DNA from: Enoplolaimus lenunculus
Lineage: Eukaryota; Nematoda; Enoplea; Enoplida; Thoracostomopsidae
DNA: 64,000 nt
Assembly: GCA_030248215.1 (NCBI GenBank)
Contig: JASANG010003987.1
Span: 43,283-107,282 of the forward strand
Direction: 5' to 3'
In this document: positions 29,418-39,000 of the stretch, in pieces
Position numbering within the stretch: the first letter of the stretch is position 1
Layout: each line of letters starts with the position of its first letter
The notes under the pieces: generated by a model
The model's database searches: none
The model's input: the letters and a program-made list of their open reading frames with translations, nothing else
Told to the model about the DNA's origin: nothing
Translations under genes and position numbers: made by a program

Positions 29418-30171
29418 TTCCCTGACTTTACCTCACCATACAAAACCGTGTGTAAGAACAAAAATTTCCAATTCTTGTCAAAACTCAAACTATGATCAAA
29501 TCAACATCTGTCTACATATGTAGACGGTCGGGTTATATAGGTATATGACTCACTGTACAGCAAACTTTTGTTCCCACAATGCTATAAGTTTTTTATACTA
29601 CTATAACAGAATAATTATCGATGGAAATTAAACAATAGATTCTTAACTATAGCACCTGCCGAACAATCAATTGCCGAACTGGTTATGTCTACATATGTAG
29701 ACTGTCGGGCCATTGAGGGTTAAACTCTCTCTGAAATAGGTTTTCAGAGAGAATCAATTTGACTCACCATTTTTTGCAGTGTATATCTTGCGGAATCGAT
29801 GTTGATAAAAAGCATACGCAATCAAATCGACTTACAAAAATGCAGGGGTGCAGGGGGGTGGCAACCCCCCTTATAAAATCAATATGCTGTAAACACACTA
29901 TTTAGAATGCCAAGATCCTGAAACAAAAACAGTAGGTGGAAAGATGTGATAAATTATGGAGTTTGGCAGAAATTGAAAATTTTGGCAATACACGCTCGAA
30001 CAATTTTAGATAAATAAGTTAATATGCCAATTTTTCTTAAATTTTCAAATGACAAAAAATTTTCAATACCGAAAATACCGGAAAATTCCGGTAAAAGATA
30101 CCGGAAGAGGGAAGCGACCGAATTGCTGTATAACACCGGCGAAAAAAATAAGTTTTAGCGTATTGTTTGGC

Positions 30172-30316
30172 CGATATTACTATAAGGGGCGTAACAATAA
30201 ATTATGCGTATTCCTAAGCCTAAAGCCTAAGCCTAAGCAAAAAAATGTAATCTAGAATCTAAACCTACTATTTTATAGACCCACCAGTAATCTGAACGTC
30301 CCTTAAAGTTACAGTA
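30172..30316. mobile_element. Second TTAGGC-core MITE family copy, left end short
   Basis: AAGGGGCGTAACAATAAAT, CCTAAGCCTAAGC, TGTAATCTAGAATCTAAAC and ACGTCCCTTAAAGTTACAG in the family order. Confidence 0.7.
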
Positions 30317-30339
30317 CCCTAAAATTCAATTGAAAAGTG

Positions 30340-30543
30340 CACTGCAAAAAATAATGAGTCAAATTTAGTCTCTTCGAAATAGTCTCTACTAAACTACACA
30401 AACTGGAGCGGCTCAGCCAGAAACAAATTCGACTCACTGACTCGCACGTTAGCCTCTGATGGAGTTGAATTTTGACTCAGTTTGTGTACTCAGGAAAAGC
30501 CTATTTCCGAGACAGTCAATTTGCTTCACCATTTGTTGCAGTG
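30340..30543. mobile_element. Tc1/mariner-like MITE, CACTGYAAAAAATGG family, diverged
   Basis: Starts CACTGCAAAAAATAATGAGT and ends CACCATTTGTTGCAGTG, with the internal CTACACAAACTGG motif of the family. The flanks read TG rather than TA, so the copy or its target has drifted. Confidence 0.75.
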
Positions 30544-30973
30544 TGTAAACTATTTGAGAAACGTTTACGAACACACACAGAATAAAAATGCTGCTATCAG
30601 AGTTTGTCATGACTAAATCAAAATCCCCTCGGGTGTGTTTGAAGACTATATTGACACGAATAATTTCATCAAGCAAACAAAAAGGTAGAGTTAGAAAATG
30701 TATCATATAAAATTGCAATCTCATAATGTCATGTTAAAATCATCAGGAAGTGTCAATGCAGAACACCCGGCGGACAGCAATTTCGATCTCGCTGCGCAAA
30801 GCAACACTGTGTAAAGTGTCATTGCAGGGCGAAACGAGCGAAATTTCAGACAGGAATTTTGCATTTCCTGATGCAAAATTCAAGTTATGGTAGAACCGAT
30901 GAATGGGTTGTCGTGAGAGTGGCACTCAAGTTTACCCGCCCAAAAATGAGCTGTAAAATCATACGCCTTCGAC

Positions 30974-31152
30974 GGCCCCGTGTACCGAACATGGCCAGAT
31001 CGTTTTCTGCCGGGGCTGCAAATATACAGCCAGTTTAAGCTTTAGATTAAGTTTTTTGCTTAGGCTTAGGTATTGGCTCATCCTTACGCTTAGGTTTAGG
31101 CTTTAGGAATATGGTTTCATACTACTGTTCCGGCCGTGTTCTATGCATGGGC
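30974..31152. mobile_element. TTAGGC-core MITE, CAGGGCCGGAAC subtype
   Basis: Begins GGCCCCGTGTACCGAACATG and ends GTTCTATGCATGGGC; a TTAGGC array with the CTCATCCTTACGC spacer lies inside. Confidence 0.75.
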
Positions 31153-31599
31153 TTCTTAGTCAGTACAGAGTGATTGGGCCATATAGTCCCAGCGTTCTTT
31201 TACTCCACACTTCCTGCTGTTACAGGTAAAAATCTTTCCAGGTATTTTTTCTTGCGCATTTTTTTCCAACGCTCAAACGGGGCGCTCGTATGTGTTAAGG
31301 CTCACGGTGTCTATCCGTTTGGCTTTGGACCTATACCCATTCTCATTTTTCACAGGTAGACCAAGAACTACATTCAACATTTGGCCCTTGAAATATTTCT
31401 AATTCCATTTTTGTCACATAAATGTAAACCATATCAGCCAACGCTAAAGGTCGTTCCATTGTCCCGCGACAGCAATTGCATGTACCACGAGTACTCACAA
31501 CAAATATAATTGGGACGATGGGGACAGTGGGCCGGGACAGTTGAGACAGTTGGGACTGCGGGACTAAAATGATTATGGCCCTGTCTTACAATTTTTGCG

Positions 31600-32815
31600 T
31601 TTCATAACATTTGCCACCCCCCGTTAGTGGATGTCCGTCCGTCCGAAAAGAATCTCAGGAAGGGCTGAACCGATTTTGATAAACTTTTTTTGTTTGAAAG
31701 CCAATTATCCCAGGGTGTTAACCTCACATTGGGGTTTTAAAATGTTAAGCTGTTTATTAGCTACAGGCTAATTTGCATAATTAATTAAGCCTAAATTAGG
31801 ACTTTCCACAATATTTCACTAATTATTACAGTTAGAAGCAATCCAATTTTAGCATTAAAGGGTTTTGGAGAGCGAGAAATCTGAGTAGACTGTTTACAAA
31901 CCTCCAAAAAGAATAATTGAGCAGTTAGCCAATAGATAATTTGCATATTAGCATAGTTTATAAGCCTAAATTAGTACTTTTTACAATATTTCACTAATTT
32001 TTAAGGTTAAAAGCAATATAATTTCAGCACTAAAGGGTTTTTAGGTGCGACGAATTTGAATAAATTGTTTAAAAACATCCAAAACCGATAATTAAATAGT
32101 TAGCTAATAGCTAATTTGCATATTAGCTTAATTGACAAGACAAAATTAAAATATTTCAATCATTATTAGGGTTTACTGAAGGTTTTTGGGTGCCAGGAAT
32201 CTGAATAAATTGTTTACAAACCTCCTAAACCGATAATTCAAGTTAGCTAATAGCTAATTTGCATTTTAGCTTAATGACAAGACAAAATTCGGACTTTTTA
32301 AACTATTTCAATAATTATTACGGTTTACTGAAGGTTTTTTGGTGCGAGGAATCTAAATAAATTGTTTACAAACGTCTAATATTGATAATTGAGTAGTTAG
32401 CTAATAGATAATTTGCATATAAACATAATTGATAAGCCTAAATTAGGCGTTTTTACAATGTTTCACTAATTATTAGGGTTACAAGCAATCTAATTTCAGC
32501 AATAATGGGTTTTCGGGTGCGAGGAATTTGAATAAATTGTCTGCAAACCTTTAAAATTGAATATCGAATAGTTAGCTAATAGATAATTTGCATATTTGCT
32601 TAATTGACGAGACAAAATTAGGAGTTTTTAATTATTCCAATAATTATTAGGGTGGCTGAAGGGTTTTGGGTGCGAGGAATCTGAGAAAATTGCTTACAAA
32701 CCTCCAAAACCGATAAATGAATAGTTCGCTAATAACTAATTTGCATATTACCTTAATTGCTTACGTGTGTTCGAGCTTCGCTCAATAAATGTAGTCCCAC
32801 TGCGACTGGTAGTAC
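31600..32815 (+). repeat. Long tandem repeat element, about seven units
   Basis: Starts near the GTCCGTCCGTCCGAAAAGAA motif and runs through about seven 150-190-bp units, each with TAGCTAATAGATAATTTGCA-type and GGGTTTTTGGGTGCGAGGAA-type phrases. It ends GTGTTCGAGCTTCGCTCAAT. It differs from 13155-13800 mainly in unit number, so the units are unstable. Confidence 0.75.
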
Positions 32816-32912
32816 TTTATTTAGAATGAGTTATCAAAATAAATATAACAGTGCAAAAATAAGAAAATAACCCAACAAACACCAATGTTAACCATCTGTG
32901 CTAATGTATAGT

Positions 32913-33605
32913 TTAGGAGCGAGCCGTTTTTGCGAGGCTGCAATAGAGTAAGGTTAAGCGTTATATACTGTTTTTTGCTTAGGTTTAGGCTTAGGTAAGT
33001 ACTGGGTTACCCTTGCCCTGATGCTTTACGCGTATGGATATGCTTATATTGTTGTTACTACCCTGATCTTTACATTGGCCGAAAAGCCTATTACCAAGCC
33101 TAATCTTAAGCTTACTCTACTGCAGTCCTACGAAAAAACGGTCCGCTCCTGATCTATACTGTAGTGACCCGAATAAGAAGGGGGGAGTAATTTGAGGGGG
33201 TACCATTTTGAGTCGTAATCAATTGGAATCTGTATCCCTATTAAGTGTACGTAAAGCAGACAGAGTCTGTGAACTGTAATTAGAGTCCACAAATGTCAAG
33301 TATTCCTAATTGTAGTGCATAAATGACTCCAGGACCGAATAAAGTTGGTTCGAAACTTTAAAGCATACTTAAGTTTTAAAAGTAATTCCTAATTTAACCT
33401 TGCATTATCGCTCAAGCTATTGACACCTGTCGTTTAATTCAAAGGATAGTTGCAATACCAGATATATCAGTAACGAAGGGCCACGAAGCGTGGATTAAAA
33501 ATAAATAACAGTCCGTAACCGAATAACAGTGGGTTCCCTCTGGAGGGGCCAAACAAATATCAGTCCATCATCTTATTTGGGTCACTACAGTACATGGTCA
33601 AGAAA
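32913..33605. mobile_element. Two adjacent TTAGGC-core MITEs, the second split by a Tc1-like MITE
   Basis: A reverse-oriented copy ends at CTTTACATTGGCC (33078); a second copy starts from the same GGCC and its right arm is broken at 33158/33591 by the CTGTAGTGACCC element. Confidence 0.7.
33159..33590. mobile_element. Tc1/mariner-like MITE, CTGTAGTGACCC family
   Basis: A 432-bp element with termini CTGTAGTGACCCGAATAAGA and the inverse of CTGTAGTGACCCAAATAAGA, flanked by TA. It interrupts the right end of a TTAGGC-core element (gatcta|ta...ta|catgg). The interior repeats AGAGTCYRT-type phrases. No open frame is present. Confidence 0.85.
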
Positions 33606-33664
33606 ATTTTACACTTCCCGTATAGGATCAGTCTCAAAATGAAAGTTTTTGTCATACTTTATTC

Positions 33665-33877
33665 GGCCAATGTATAGAACAGGGCCGGAACAGTAGTATA
33701 AGCATATTACTACGCCTAAGCCTAAGCCTAAGCCTAAAGATGAGCCTATTTGTAAGCCTAAGCCTAAGCCTACGACTAAGCCTAAGCCTAAGCAAGTAAA
33801 TTAGTCTAAAGAGCTTTAAACTGACTCTATTACAGCCCCGCCGGAAAACGATCCGGCCCTGTTCTATACATAGGGCC
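33665..33877. mobile_element. TTAGGC-core MITE, CAGGGCCGGAAC subtype
   Basis: Ends GGCCAATGTATAGAACAGGG and the inverse GTTCTATACATAGGGCC. Arms read CAGGGCCGGAAC instead of CAGGGGCGGAAC, defining a second subtype shared with copies near 30974, 37866, 38105 and 52653. Flanks CTTTATTC / TTTATTGA only partly match. Confidence 0.8.
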
Positions 33878-34102
33878 TTTATTGAAACCCGCAGCCAGCT
33901 CAACGTGCCAAAAAGAAGACGAAACAGTTTAAACAAGAGGATTTGGGGGAATTTGCAAATCATTTCTAAATAAGGCTTTATTTGTCTTTCTTTTATGTTT
34001 CCGAACTATTTTGACCACAATGACCCGGTCATCTTTTCCGTATTTTCAATCAATTTTGTTGTTTTACATATAGAAAACTACAAAACGTAATTATAAACAA
34101 TT

Positions 34103-34466
34103 CAGGATACAACCGGTTGATCTGCCTCCGGCTCCGGCAACAAAATGACATCCGGCTCCGGCAACAAAATGACCTCCGGCTCCGGTAGCATTTTTGCCTG
34201 AGGTTCCGGCAATTTCGGTAGTGAAATTTTGCATGGTTTTACAAAATTTTCCTGTATGGCGTGTTTCGTTTTAACTTTTTGTTTTGAAGAAACAATTGCT
34301 GCGAATTCATAGCAAATAATCGTAAAAACCAAGCGATTTTTACAACACATTACAGATATTTGCTAAAATTAAAAACATGAAACATTATTTGATTTTACCT
34401 TAAATTTCGCCTCACTTCCGGCTTGTAGTCCGGATCCGGTATTTTTCACTTCCGGTTGCACCCTTG
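34103..34466. mobile_element. hAT-like MITE, CAGGGTGCAACCGG family
   Basis: From CAGGATACAACCGG to TTCCGGTTGCACCCTTG. An internal 25-bp unit (CCTCCGGCTCCGGCAACAAAA-like, about 34125-34200) is repeated three times. Confidence 0.72.
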
Positions 34467-34800
34467 TTCAAGCATGCTTCTTCGTTGTGGATATGTTTGT
34501 TGATCACATTTCGCTAAAACAAAGAAAAAATACCGATTACTGTAGAAAAATATTAATGTAAAGCACAGGTGTTTCGGAAACGAATAAATCAAAATAAAAG
34601 TTGAAATGTACTTAAAAGATGAAAAATATTTTTTTCGCTTGCTTGGCTCGCCAGCTAAAAAAGTATTGTAAACGAGGTTGCGCAGTCTCCTACAAAATCA
34701 AATCCTGGCAACGTCACCGGTTCGGCAACAACTAATCAACCAATCAGTAGAGATGTAAGGACTTAATCCTTTTACATCCTGTTAAAAATTTTAGACGTTG

Positions 34801-34955
34801 AGCCCATGTTACTTTAAGGGACGTCCAGGTTTGTAGTGAGTCCATAAAACAGTAAATTTAGATTACATTGTTTTGCTTAGGTTTAGGCTTACGCTTAGGC
34901 TGAGGAATACGCTTAATCTACAGTTACGCCCCTTAACGTAACATTGGCCCGGAAT
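34801..34955. mobile_element. Second TTAGGC-core MITE family (GGCCCATGTTACTTTAAGGG arms)
   Basis: Arms AGCCCATGTTACTTTAAGGG and the inverse CCCCTTAACGTAACATTGGC. The core contains a TTAGGC array, but the arms differ from the GTAAAGAACAGGGG family. Related copies: about 30172-30316, 39657-39816 and 51720-51866. Confidence 0.78.
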
Positions 34956-35068
34956 ATTGACTCGTAGGAATTTAATGAAAAATATCTTATTTTATAGATA
35001 TCTACGCGCTGGATTCAGCGGTACAATTTTTACTGCTGCTTTTACCAATTTGTACAACGAGTGACGGT

Positions 35069-35393
35069 CGCACTATTACTTAACGTCCGCCACCGTCCGT
35101 CAGCATACGGTAACGTACGTGAGTGTTTCACATACGATACCGCACGATGAGGACGACGACGGACAGCGCCCGGACGACGACGGACAGCGCCCAGACGACG
35201 ACGGACAGCGCCCAGACGACGGCGGACAGCGCCCAGACGACGACGGACAGCGCCCGAACGGTGACGACGGACAGCGCCCGAACGGTGACGACGGACAGCG
35301 CCCGGACGACGACGGACAGCGCCCGAACGGTGACCCACGGTGATGCAGGGGCAACGAATGGTGTCGAAGTTATCAAACGTTTAGCGCCACACT
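35069..35393. repeat. TTGCGCTATACTT-type MITE containing an 18-bp minisatellite
   Basis: The MITE ends (CACTATTACTTAACGTCCG and inverse TTTAGCGCCACACTAACG) enclose about ten units of an 18-bp repeat, GACGACGGACAGCGCCCG with variants (35145-35340). Every frame is open on both strands over the array (for instance QRPDDDG and RRHRSGAV repeats), so these frames are artefacts. Confidence 0.8.
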
Positions 35394-35640
35394 AACGCTG
35401 GTAAAGCTTTTATTTGACAAATAATGGCGGATACTTTCTCTTCAAATCTGTGCGTGTTTGCACTACACTTTAACAGGTTATAACATCTGAAGCGTTGGTC
35501 ATGTAGCCATAAACTTAATACCGTTGAATTCGGTTCGTCGGCATTTATAGGACAGACGACTTTTCATTTAATTCCTAGTGGAATCCAGATTCCGAACCTT
35601 CGCCAGAGTTCAGTTCAATGGTCGTCGTTTGGCGATCATA

Positions 35641-35895
35641 CATTGTAAATTCCAATGAGTTGATTAATCCATGCAGAGGGAAAATTGGTTATTTCACGTT
35701 ATTTTTGAGTTAATAACAGTAAAACATTAACTTCACTCTGAGCTGATTTAATTCTGCGTTAGTTGCTTAATTAACTCAAAATCCGATGAATCAATTCACA
35801 ATTCTGAGTTGTGAAAGACCTGTTTTAGAGCTTACACCGTTGAATGGATTCAATTCATTCTGAGTTCAAATCCAACTCACTGAAATTTACAGTGT
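35641..35895. mobile_element. Tc1-like MITE (CATTGTAAATTCCA), related to the CACTG family
   Basis: A 255-bp element with inverted ends CATTGTAAATTCCAATGAGT and ACTCACTGAAATTTACAGTG, flanked by TA. It lies just 3' of the last recognised calpain exon and may separate it from the missing terminal exon. Confidence 0.7.
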
Positions 35896-36009
35896 ATATT
35901 GAAGCTTTCCTCAATAAACAACCTGTTGTTTTCTGGCCCGTTTGCAAACTGGACGGTTGTGATTCGGTTATCGGCAATGTTCCTGCCGGACGTCTCCGTC
36001 AAAACTTAC

Positions 36010-39000
36010 GATACAGATGCGCCAGGTGCGTCCGTGAATATTCTGAGCATAAACTGAGCATCTTGTCCGGGTTCGAATGTCGATGGAATGATGACGTACG
36101 CGCTGGCCCTACCGTCGGCGGACGCACTCAACCGATCACGTCCTGTGACTTCGCGTAGATTAATAAACGCTGGCGGACGCGCTACGGCCCGATGAGTCGC
36201 AAAAAAGTCCGTCTCTAATCGGCCAGATAGTTCGTCTTGGCTGACCTGGAACAAATAAAGAAATTAACGAAAATTAAGCGTTCACAGGCTTGTAATTTTT
36301 CGTGAAAATATTTAGTGGTTTGAAACGATTTGTCCAAATATACACTGCAGAAAGTGGCTGATGATGTGTAAACCAGAATAAAGTTAGTCGCTTAAGGACA
36401 AAGTTGCTGTCTTAGACGGAACTATATGGCTTTGGGTTACTGAATTGAAAAATTAACTAAATTTTGAATCTAAATCTAGTATGACAAGCCGTATACAGGG
36501 CCGGAGCAGCCAGCTCCAATACCACCCCCATTTTGGAGCATTCCCTCACCCAAAAGAGTGGTCCCCACCCTAACAAGATTTTAAACAATTTGAAAAATAT
36601 TTTGATCATCGCGGAGGGGGCCCACCCCGGTATATTGGGGGGGCTTCCACCGTAGCCTGCTCCGGCATTGACCAGACATATATATTCTAAGCGGCTCATT
36701 TATTTAAAACTAAATCTACAGCGAACAATTATAGTAAAAAGCTTAAATTAGGAACCTAACGATGAACCTAATCGAGTTTGCATCGCTGGTATAGCTCCCA
36801 CTGTTCAACTACATTCCGAAGTGATAAACTGCAAGTCCAAACGATGGACTGTGGGAAACGGCACCAGTCGACTCCCCTTGGCTGTCAAACAAGCCTCGGC
36901 ACCTCTCGTATCGCAGGTCTTGTCCGTTGTTCCCCCAGCGCGTGTTTCGCAAAAATCGTTGGTTTTAAAATGTTTTTTCATATTTGAGCTTCTCATACAT
37001 CTCCTCATCATTCCACGCCTAAATTTGAATTTTCGAACAATTCGATTTTTTAAAGAGGCCAAGGAACCCCTTGGGACCCGAAAAATTAGACGTCTGGCTA
37101 ACGAGTTATGGTCGCATAACTGATTTGGCGCGCTGCGAACGATTTGGGTCGGCGCCAAATCAATTGTTTGTCGATACGTCGTTAATAAATCGTCTGAAAA
37201 TCGAATTTTCCAAAACTTCAAAAATTTAGGCGTGGAATGATCAGGGGAGGTCATGAGAAGCTCAAATATGCAAAAATTCAAAATCGAACCATTTTTGGTC
37301 AAACGCAGGTTTGGGGGGGGATAACTGAAAAGACCTGAACATCGCTCGCACCCATTCTAACCTCATAAACAGCAAATCCAATCGGTAAATTACCCCCGCC
37401 GCTACCTTCAGCGCCTTGCCGACGATATTTCTGTAATACTGCAATAATAGTCGCTCGTTTACCGTCTTCACACGCTGGGTCTTCCGAATCCGAGAACGTA
37501 AACACAAACTGTGGATTATCTCCAAACGAATCTAAAATAGGCACGCGTATAGCCAAGCACTGCAGATGGGACATATACAGGTTGACAGATAACGCAGATA
37601 TCGGTGGCGGATCCAGGATCTCTAAATGGGGGGGGCCAAAATTTCACAGGTAATAAACTTACTTTTGACCCATACACAAACCACGAACTATTGTCACAAA
37701 ATAGCTATATAATCTTTGTCGAGATGCTGTTGGGGGGGCCACGGCCGGGGTGGCCCCCCATGGATCCGCCATTGGCAGATATATCCCTTACCGAGATTTC
37801 TGGACCGGCGAGAAAGATTACCAAGACAGTTTAACAACTCAACAAGAGATGCATAGGAGGGCCCACGTAGAGAACAGGGCCGGATCGTTTTCCGGCGGGG
37901 ATGTAAAATGGAATGAGTCTGTTTAAGCGGAATGCAAAATAGAAATAAATTTACGAGACTCCGGCGTCGTGCGCATTTAACAAATAAATTAAATCCTAGC
38001 ATCCCCAGAAATTGTTTGCAGAAGGGGGACAAGAACATTTATCAATGGCACGGGGGGGGGGGTCAGGCAGAATAGAAAGTTTTATCTGATAAATGAATTC
38101 TTGTGGCCAATGTATAGAATAGCGCCGTAGTAGCAGTATAAGCATATTCCTAAGCCTAAGATTAAAACCTATGCAAAAAATTAGTCTCAAGCTGAAGCAT
38201 GCTCTATGGCAGTGTGACAGAAAAACGTTCCGCCCCTGTTGTTTGCATGGGTCAATGCTATTAAAGCAATAAAAAATGTCAACCAGGGAAGAGATGATGT
38301 TTGCAGAGAGGACAGCGTCTACCCTCCGTCCCACAGTTGCACCCTTGAGTGAACAATAAACGTAAGTCTAAGTTTTTCTCTGCACTTTTTGTCTTCACCA
38401 TTGTTCACGCGCCGTTCGAAAAACTTACTTAGAAAATTCCGGCAGCCTCCGGCAGACTCTCCAGGGATCCATTGACTATGCTGCGGTTCACACGGCTGCC
38501 ATTCAGATCGATACGCAGGCCGAGCGCCGCCTAACATTTCGCCAATTTCATCAAAAACGTCCGGTCCCAAATGACAAAATTCTAATTTGTCAAAATGACG
38601 TACGAAATCTGACCACGTCATCCTTAAAAGTGGGAGACGCTTATAAATTGTCAAATGTGTGTAGCATCTATCACCAGTTTAATAATATTCGTCGAAACGT
38701 TTGACCAGGGACATCCCCACGAGGGGGTATAGGAAGACCGCGCGCCTCCAAATTTGGTGGGTTCCCCTCCCACCCCCCAAACAGACTGGGTGTAAGAGTA
38801 AAACACCTTGAATATATTTAGAGGGTAAATTTTGCATTAACCCCACCCTAACGCGTGTCACAAAGTGGTGTAAGGGTAGAGTTAACGTGTGACAAATTTA
38901 AAATTTGTCACGCGTTAACCCTACCTTATGACACTTTTTGTGGCAAGGGTAAATTTTATATTGTGAACGGCGCATTGTAACGCCCCACCCCCAAAAAAAT

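Larger units (their letters stand above)
26552..29719 (-). mobile_element. piggyBac DNA transposon, degraded, inserted at TTAA
   Basis: The element starts CCCTCAACGGCCCG and ends CGGGCCATTGAGGG (13 of 14 bases inverted), flanked on both sides by TTAA (26548-26551 and 29720-29723), the piggyBac target. A subterminal palindrome TCTACATATGTAGA occurs near both ends and again at about 29510. The minus strand encodes the transposase. The element is not functional: the transposase has one frameshift near 28830 and is split by a 959-bp insertion (27312-28270). It sits inside an older Tc1-like MITE (26523-29781). Confidence 0.95.
26523..29781. mobile_element. Tc1/mariner-like MITE (CACTGCAAAAAATGG) split by piggyBac
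   Basis: The outer ends are CACTGCAAAAAATGGTGAGT at 26523 and the inverted form ending TTTTTTGCAGTG at 29781, with TA on each side. Joining the pieces across the piggyBac TTAA gives a short MITE like the intact copies at 49655-49877 and 53400-53562. Confidence 0.85.
36010..38622 (-). other. Calpain exons 10-12: domain III (C2-like beta-sandwich)
   Basis: Exon 10 (38429-38622): [20 protein letters not shown] and [13 protein letters not shown]. Exon 11 (37362-37531): [20 protein letters not shown], an acidic loop, then [13 protein letters not shown] and [10 protein letters not shown]. Exon 12 (36010-36245): [10 protein letters not shown] and [20 protein letters not shown]. These are the standard domain III landmarks. 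The acidic loop is where domain III binds calcium or phospholipid in other calpains (family knowledge). Exon 12 ends in phase 2, so a terminal exon is missing from this model. Confidence 0.9.

Noticed and set aside
35042-35395. Several overlapping repetitive proteins (QRPDDDG, RRRPGAV)
   Set aside because: All frames of an 18-bp minisatellite are open; no sign of a gene.
35905-35963. A possible calpain terminal exon after CCGTCCAG
   Set aside because: The phase would fit, but the acceptor lacks a pyrimidine tract and the peptide runs into a MITE with no calpain-like sequence.
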